64,000 bases of DNA from positions 248,001-312,000 of the forward strand of contig JABYQU010000006.1 in assembly GCA_022264855.1 (NCBI GenBank), written 5' to 3'. The translations under genes and the position numbers were made by a program. The stretch comes from Lenzites betulinus. Taxonomy: Eukaryota; Basidiomycota; Agaricomycetes; Polyporales; Polyporaceae. Positions 58,008 through 64,000 of the stretch are shown here, one piece after another. Position 1 is the first letter of the stretch. Each line of letters starts with the position of its first letter. The notes beneath the pieces were generated by a model. That model did not search any database. It saw only the letters and a list, made by a program, of their open reading frames with translations, and had not been told where the DNA came from.

Positions 58008-58888
58008 GCGCTGGCCGCACTTTTGAGTTTATTGTGGTATCCTCCAGAGATCGCGTCAAAGTGATTTCAGATGTCGACCAAAAGGACCAGCGAGTCGTTT
58101 GTACAGTATGGCGGTAGCACGAACGCGAAATGATGAGAGTCAGTGACTTATGATACACGACTTTCAAGGCGTTCAAGTTATTGAAGTTGGCGCTATATTA
58201 AACGTCTCGGCAGGTGCCGGAAAACAGGCGCCGTATTGTTCAGCGAGTTTTCGCTCAGACTGTCTTCGCGCGCACATTGAACTGGACCACCATAAGCTAA
58301 GGTGGTAAGTACTATAGACACTCAGGCTGCTCCATTCTCACACTTTCAGTTGTCTTCCAGTTTTCTTATCTCGCATCTATCGTCTGCCTAGGGAAAACAA
58401 TATTTGTGAACCGCTACTTGTGTATTATTGAGGACGAACCTCGATATTCCCGACCGACAGGGAATGTGCCAGGGCAGTCACCCATCGGGGTACTACCATG
58501 GTACTGGTACCGTGTGTCGAGGACGCTGGAACCATCTGTTGCAAACATAACAACGAGAATACAAGGCCGGTAGCCCGGCTGTTAAACGTGTTTAACATGG
58601 ACCCTGCACGAGCCCATGCTGAAACACTAAGTAACCAGAGTAACAGAATCGCACCCACCCTACCACTGATGCGCTGTCTACGCTACACTCCCAGGACCAC
58701 CACGCCTGCACTCTCACCCGCATCAGCTCCAGTTCACGCTGCTGTGCTGAACCCGGAACATAGCCAGCACCCTATGCGCTGTGTGTCCGATTCGCTTGTG
58801 TCACCACAATGTCTCAAGGTATCCTAAAATTTGTATCAGCTTGCGATCGCCGTATACTAACACCCTATATCCTCATGTCAAGGATCAC
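58008..58888. other. Intergenic region
   Basis: No gene was supported. A plus-strand frame at 58498-58827 opens without an ATG and resembles nothing known. Confidence 0.45.
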
Positions 58889-59224
58889 ATGAACACAGTC
58901 TCACGAACTATGGCCCTGAATCGGTAAGTGTTGCCTCGGCGTTCACCTCTATCTATAGCTTAGAAGAACCACATATATGACTGGTGTGCGATTGTGAGGA
59001 CGCTCACCGCTTGCGCAGCTCTCGTCGGCCACAGTCTTCTATCCGGCATATCACCCTCTTACTCCCGTCTCGCGGCATACGTTGCCGCCCTGGGTGTCGT
59101 CCCCGCCGTGCTCGCCTCGCCGACAGCTCAGGCCGCAGACTCGTGTGCCAAGATTGCGGGGAAGACATTTGCACCACCACAGGACGCGCTCGCGTGCATG
59201 AAGTCCTTCCTGTTCAACGAATAG
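58889..59224 (+). pseudogene. N-terminal fragment of an S41-type peptidase-like secreted protein
   Basis: Exon 1 (58889-58923) and exon 2 from 58999 join in frame. A hydrophobic, signal-like stretch (YVAALGVVPAVLASPTAQAA) is followed by DSCAKIAGKTFAPPQDALAC and MKSFLFNE, then a stop at 59222. The CxxIAGK..PP.DA.AC.KSF pattern is the mature N-terminus I recall from basidiomycete S41-family (tail-specific protease-like) proteins, which normally continue for several hundred residues. Nothing downstream up to 59923 continues the domain, so this looks like a truncated remnant. A short expressed secreted peptide cannot be excluded. Confidence 0.45.
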
Positions 59225-59923
59225 CAACCCCCAGAACCTCTGGACCTTCGCGTAAGTTTAGAAGGATAAAAAGCAGGAGTTGTACTAACTCATTCACACA
59301 GTGCGAAGAAGCTCTTTGCGTAGGGCATGGGGTAGAGTGAAGACCTTGCGTGCATTCTTTTATTTCATTCGCAGTGAGCGATGTGCGTCCCGTGAGATAG
59401 CGACTAGATTCAAATTGCCCACAAAAACCTATCGGACTTCGCTGAGATCGGACGCGCGGTAAGTCAGAGACCGTGCCCGCTGTCATCCAGCCCGAGAACA
59501 CGATCATCACTTACTGGCACCGCGGGTAGCAACTTATACCGTCTCTTCCGCCGGCTTGCGTTCGTGTCATAAGTACGAGCAATGACGCCTTCCGTGGCTG
59601 TTGGGGCACAGGTTCTGTGTCAGAACCACGGGCCGACGAACTGGGCAATGCAAATTCGGCGGCAGTTCACCTGTTCTGTCCCTCTGTGCGGTGTTAGTGT
59701 GGTACGTCCTCATCATAGATGCTCACAACTTGCAACCTATGACCATGGTCGCAGTACTTTCCCTATCAGCTGATGACTTCGTAAACTTTCTGCCCTCCTG
59801 CAAGGTTTGGACGCAAACCACTCTCCCACATCCCGATGTCTTGGGATCGCAGAACGCCATTCCTTTTATCTGCGAGCCCTTCGCTCCGCCCATACATGTG
59901 TCGTTTGCCTGAAACGATCTACC
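59225..59923. other. Intergenic region
   Basis: Between the peptidase fragment and the P450 3 ATG. No catalytic part of the peptidase and no other gene was recognised. The P450 promoter must lie at its right end. Confidence 0.5.
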
Positions 59924-62244
59924 ATGCCTCTCAGTGTATTCAGTAACACTCTGGCCCTTGTTAGCTTTCTTTCATTCATCGTCGTGTCGGCCAGAGTCAT
60001 ACTCCTTCGTGCACGGCGTAAGCTTCCTCCAGGACCCAGAGGCATTCCCCTGCTTGGCAGCGTTCTCCAACTCCCATCGCGCTTCCAAGAGCAGAAATTC
60101 ACCGAATGGGCGACACAATACGGTTCGTCTTTCTGTCGGCCTTGGCGCATCATGGCAGTTGCTAATGACTAGGGCGAACTGGCATATCTGTTCGTAGGCG
60201 ATGTTGTGTATTTCAAAATATTTCGCACGCCGATGATTGTGCTCAACAGTATCGAGGCTGCCCGTGACCTGCTGGACAAACGGAGCGCGAAGTATTCAGA
60301 TCGACCACGCATGGTGCTCTTTGCAGAGATGTAAGCGCAGGACTTTACGCTGGAGCATTACCGCTGACTCGTGGTATGCATTATCTGACGTGAACAGGAT
60401 CGGACAGGAAGCGTCGCTTCCCTCGATTGGATACGGAGCCCGTCTTCGTCGGCACCGCAAGTGGATGTACGACGGTGTAGGCAACAAGGAGAAGCTCAAG
60501 AGCTACCAGAGTATCCAGCTTGCGGGCGTACGCAATCTGTCGCGCAACCTCCTCTCGGACCCTCGGCATTTTCCCGAACATATACACTTGTTTGTCTGCT
60601 CCTCTATTAACATGATTCGAGTGCACTGATGATCCCAATGTCGATATCGCAGGTATCTAGCGTCGATCATGCTCGAAATCACATATGGCAAGCCAGTCAA
60701 CTCACTGGACGACGAACTCGTACAGGTTGCCGAACGCGGAATAGACGCGTCGAACTCATCCGGAAGCCCTGGATCTATGTTGGTCGATTTCTTTCCCATG
60801 TGTGAGTGTCTTGGCTGCAAAATCAGCAAGTAGCATGCAGAGTCAAGTAGAATGCTTCTGAACTGCCGTCATGTAGTAAAGTATATACCAGTATGGTTTC
60901 CCGGTGCCGCATTCAAGAGGCGGGCTATAATCGCTCGTGGGTATATCGATAGCTGGAAGAACACCCCATACGATAGTTTCATCTCCGCCGCGGTAAGTGC
61001 ATCCTGCCGCACGTCTCATTGGAGCTAGCTCCATCTTACTACATTCGATTTTACAGGCCGCAGGTACAACCGTCCCGTGTATCTTCGCTGATGTTTTGGC
61101 GGAATACGGCGGATCACCTACACCCGCCGAAGCGGAGGATATGAAGGGCCTGAGTTTCAGTGTCTACGGAGGTACGCAGGTCTCCCAGTCAGCCCTACGA
61201 TCAGTCATTCACTGTGCTGCTGCTGCCCTATAGCTGGAGTGGAGACGGTAAGTCATAACCTCTATTACCGATAATTGCTCATGACTCAATCCGAGCGGGT
61301 TCACAGAGTCGCGGAACCCTCCTCCAATTTTTCCTCCACATGACGCGTCATCCACAGGTATTTCGTAAGGCTCAAGAAGAAATGGATCTTGTCGTAGGCT
61401 CCGGGAGGCTTCCCGACTTCAGCGACCGTGAATCGCTACCGTACTTGAACGCTGTCCTTGAGGAAGTGTACCGGTAAGACAGATCATGAGGCAGCTGTGC
61501 GTGGTAGTATGCTGACATTGAAATTAGCTGGCGTCCGTCACTGCCGATCGGTAAGTTGTACCGCGAACTCCGCCGAGCTTTTAACCTGAGTTCGAGTGTC
61601 CAACAGCTATACCACATCGCGTGACAACGGACGATGAGTATCGCGGCTACGACATCCCTGCAGGCTGCATGGTGATCCCGAATACCTGGTGTGTACGCCG
61701 AATGTGCAGATGATAATTAACACTGACGCTAATGCCGCACGTATGCAGGGCTATGACTCGCGACTCGCGGTATTACCCAGATCCCGAACGTTTCATCCCA
61801 GAGCGTTACTTGGGCTCAAATCCTCGAGGGGAAGAGCTGCTGTTGCCCAGCAGCTTCGTCTTCGGTTTTGGCCGGAGGTAAGCTATAAGCCTCCCTCGTC
61901 TAGGAGGTCGTCTAAACGCTGTGAACCTCGTCCCTTGCGGTGTAGGATCTGCCCTGGACAAGCCCTTGCCGATAAAAGTATCTGGCTCGCCGCGGCGTAT
62001 ATCGTCTCACTCTTTGATATCAAGAAGGCGCTCGACGAAGCTGGTAACGAGATCACACCCCCTGCTACGTTCACGTCGGGCTTCACAACGTCAGCCAACA
62101 TGTTCTCCATTCCATACGAGTGTCATTAATGACTTACCACCCTTGACTTACCCTCCTAATCACAGTCAGCCCGTGCCCTTCGTGTGTACGATCAATCCCC
62201 GGTCCGAGCGAACGTCCACCATTATCGCCCAGATGGACCTATGA
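59924..62244 (+). CDS. Cytochrome P450 monooxygenase 3
   Basis: The ATG at 59924 starts [20 protein letters not shown], a membrane anchor, then hinge [18 protein letters not shown]. In order: [79 protein letters not shown] and [21 protein letters not shown] 14-nt micro-exon at 61234-61247 provides the I-helix AGVET, then [16 protein letters not shown]. The ExxR is EEVYR; a 23-nt micro-exon at 61528-61550 gives WRPSLPI. Then [40 protein letters not shown] and [20 protein letters not shown] with the haem cysteine. It ends IIAQMDL with a stop at 62242-62244. Complete. It is a duplicate of P450 2, transcribed away from it. Confidence 0.9.
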
Positions 62245-62749
62245 CGCGCTCCACTCGAGAAAGCCAGTACTACAGTGTGTCATGTAGCGGATGGTATCAG
62301 GAAGTACGTTCATTCCATTTTCCACTTATGTCGACCAGACATCGATGCTCACGACGTTCGACCTTCAAGATGCCCTACTCCGGAGGTCTGCCTGCCTCCG
62401 CACCTTCACCAAAGAGACTTGAAAGGGAGCGGCAAATGTCGTAGCTACTGAGAATGACCACAAAAGAGCCAGATCCGCGACGAGTACGCATTCCGACAAA
62501 GTTGTGTATTGCACTGTAACCGCAAACATTATGGATGAGGCGCGCAGCAGCCCTGGATACAAGCCTGTAAATATGTAACCAGAATGGACGGCGAATTAGT
62601 AACGAGTACTTGTAAAGCAAAATGATCCACCGGCGGGAATGCATATCAGTACATCGGAAAATTAGATCCTCTGGGTAAATCCAGTCCATGCAAATCTCCC
62701 TCTCCCATCCCTCTCCAATCCTTCCATTGATATCTTCCTGCATGCGAGC
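62245..62749. other. Intergenic region between convergent genes
   Basis: 500 bases holding the 3' flanks of P450 3 and of the SH3 gene. Nothing else was recognised. Confidence 0.5.
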
Positions 62750-64000
62750 CTACGGGTGCGAGTGCGTCTGGAAGCAGTTACTGCAGTACCCCTTCGGCTT
62801 GAACGGATTCTGCTTGAACTCGCTGCACCCGACCTTCATCACCTCGTCCCGCGGGCTGTCGAACGGCGAGTACGTCAGCTCCTCAGACCCCGCCGGCGCG
62901 AGGATCGAGAGCGACGAGCCCGAGAGCGACGACTTCGAGCGCAGCGTGGACGGCCGGCTCGGCAGCGCGGGCGGCGTGGACGCAGGGGACGAGTTGAACG
63001 TCGAGCGGCGCGGAGGCGGTGGCGGCGGCGCTTTCTTCGCGGGCGACGCCGCGGGGGACGCGCGGTGGGGAATCATCGGGGGAACGGGCAAGGCGGTCGT
63101 GTAGCGCGCAGAGAAGGCGTCGTCGGCGCGCTGCACGGGCATGAGGCTGCCCGATTCGTCGTCCGTGTCGCTGAGGTGGCTGCTCTGAATGCTCTCCTCG
63201 TACGCCTGTTCCACCGCGCCGCTGTGCACATCACGGTCACCGAACGAATGGGGGCCGTCTTCGAGCGAGGAGAGCGAGGAGCCGGTCCGACTCCGGCTTC
63301 CGTTGGACATGCTAAGAGAGCGCGAGAGCGAGGATGGCGGGCGCTGCGGGATAGGGGGTTTCTGCTGGAGCGACGAAGACGAGGAGTTGATGACTTCAGT
63401 GTACGTTGTCGGGAAGAGTCCGCGCTTGCCGCCGAGTTCGCCCATCCACCAGCCGTCGAGGACCTCGCTGACGACCTCGATCTGGTCCCCAACCTTGAAG
63501 CTGATTTCATCTGTGGATGCTGCAGCGAAGTCGTGGAGGGCGATGACGCGTTTCCGTGGCTGAAGCCTCTCGGTGTTCTCCTTGTTGTCCTTGTCTTTCT
63601 CCGACCGCGAAGACGCCGATTTCAGCATGCGAATCGGTAGCTTCGGTGATGTGCTCGGCAAGATAGGGGACGACGCGGACCCCCTGCGCTTTGCGTTCTT
63701 GGACTTGGGCATCCCGAACTCATCAGTGTCGCTGGGGTCTGTGTCGTCTTCGTCGTGCAGCGCCGCGAACTTATCCTTGTCTTTGTCCTTCTTCCCACGC
63801 CCGGTCACAGAACTCATCGCACTCGACGCCCATCCTGCGACGCTGAGCCGGTGCGACGCCTTCGTCGGCTTGTCTTCCTTCTCCTTTTCCTTCTCTTTCT
63901 TCTCCTTCTCTTTCTCCTTGTCCTTGTCTTTCTCCTTGTCCTTGTCTTTCTCCTTCTCGCTGACCGCTGTTGCGACGCTGTCCGATCGCTTGCGAGAAGC
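62750..64000 (-). CDS. SH3-domain adaptor protein, C-terminal part (partial, continues beyond the right edge)
   Basis: One open exon from the right edge to the stop at 62750. It begins with a charged run of alternating lysine with glutamate or aspartate (about 63960-63870, EKEKDKDKEKDKDKEKEKEK). A single SH3 domain follows at about 63560-63400: KRVIALHDFAAASTDEISFK, VGDQIEVVSEVLDGWWMGEL, GGKRGLFPTTYTEVI. It has the ALYDF-like, WW and P-x-x-Y features that bind proline-rich ligands. Then come serine-rich and poly-proline stretches (PSPAKKAPPPPPPRR type) that could themselves bind SH3 or profilin. The C-terminus has a small cysteine motif, C-x13-C-x2-C-F-x-x-H (about 62800-62760), resembling the zinc-type motif of actin-associated proteins such as MPRIP. 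A role in cortical actin or endocytosis is inference. The N-terminal domains are outside the window. Confidence 0.8.
   Translation of the reverse strand, partial: ASRKRSDSVATAVSEKEKDKDKEKDKDKEKEKEKKEKEKEKEDKPTKASHRLSVAGWASSAMSSVTGRGKKDKDKDKFAALHDEDDTDPSDTDEFGMPKSKNAKRRGSASSPILPSTSPKLPIRMLKSASSRSEKDKDNKENTERLQPRKRVIALHDFAAASTDEISFKVGDQIEVVSEVLDGWWMGELGGKRGLFPTTYTEVINSSSSSLQQKPPIPQRPPSSLSRSLSMSNGSRSRTGSSLSSLEDGPHSFGDRDVHSGAVEQAYEESIQSSHLSDTDDESGSLMPVQRADDAFSARYTTALPVPPMIPHRASPAASPAKKAPPPPPPRRSTFNSSPASTPPALPSRPSTLRSKSSLSGSSLSILAPAGSEELTYSPFDSPRDEVMKVGCSEFKQNPFKPKGYCSNCFQTHSHP

Noticed and set aside
1..64000. CRISPR arrays, prokaryotic operons or riboswitches
   Set aside because: The window is clearly eukaryotic (spliced genes, Pol III tRNA), and no regularly spaced repeat array was seen.

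Overview
The window is nuclear DNA of a filamentous basidiomycete, most likely an Agaricomycete of polypore type. Almost every gene is split by short introns (about 50-70 nt, GT-AG). The gene families are typical of mushroom-forming fungi: expanded cytochrome P450s, a basidiomycete-type sesquiterpene synthase, an NRPS-like adenylate-forming reductase, many F-box and BTB proteins, and a DUF7702-like membrane protein. I know of no single gene here that fixes the species.

Layout. 0-12 kb: 5' part of an adenylate-forming reductase gene (runs off the left edge), a secreted beta-lactamase-like serine hydrolase, a divergent housekeeping pair (TAH18-type diflavin reductase and LCL3-type nuclease), a non-autonomous DNA transposon, and an RluA-type pseudouridine synthase. 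12-31 kb: a strikingly GC-rich, low-complexity stretch with a DUF7702-like membrane protein, a P450 with unusually long introns, a tRNA-Val(UAC), a second non-autonomous transposon just behind that tRNA, local duplications, a perfect palindrome and three genes of unknown function. 31-45 kb: a gene-poor stretch, an NTF2-like small protein, a sesquiterpene synthase, another gene-poor stretch, an F-box/WD40/UIM protein resembling yeast Ufo1, and the Arp2/3 subunit ARC16/ARPC5. 45-52.5 kb: a convergent pair of paralogues with a Gag-like N-terminal block and a hydrophobic C-terminus, an F-box protein and a BTB protein. 52.5-64 kb: two further related P450s facing away from each other around an F-box/leucine-rich protein and a fragment of an S41-type peptidase gene, then the 3' part of an SH3-domain gene that runs off the right edge.

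How the genes fit together. The adenylate-forming reductase, the terpene synthase and the three P450s are secondary-metabolism type genes, but they are scattered among housekeeping genes over 60 kb and do not form a compact cluster. Three features stand out. First, all three P450s carry the same two micro-exons (14 nt and 23 nt); the 14-nt one encodes the I-helix oxygen-binding motif. The terpene synthase likewise carries 18-nt and 17-nt micro-exons holding its NSE and RY motifs. Second, there are two short transposons with perfect 8-bp target duplications and a shared AGGACCC terminus. Third, there is the convergent pair of Gag-like/hydrophobic paralogues, whose function I cannot name. Gene models below were assembled by eye from reading frames and splice signals. 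Where all exons were joined I checked that the total length is a multiple of three and say so.
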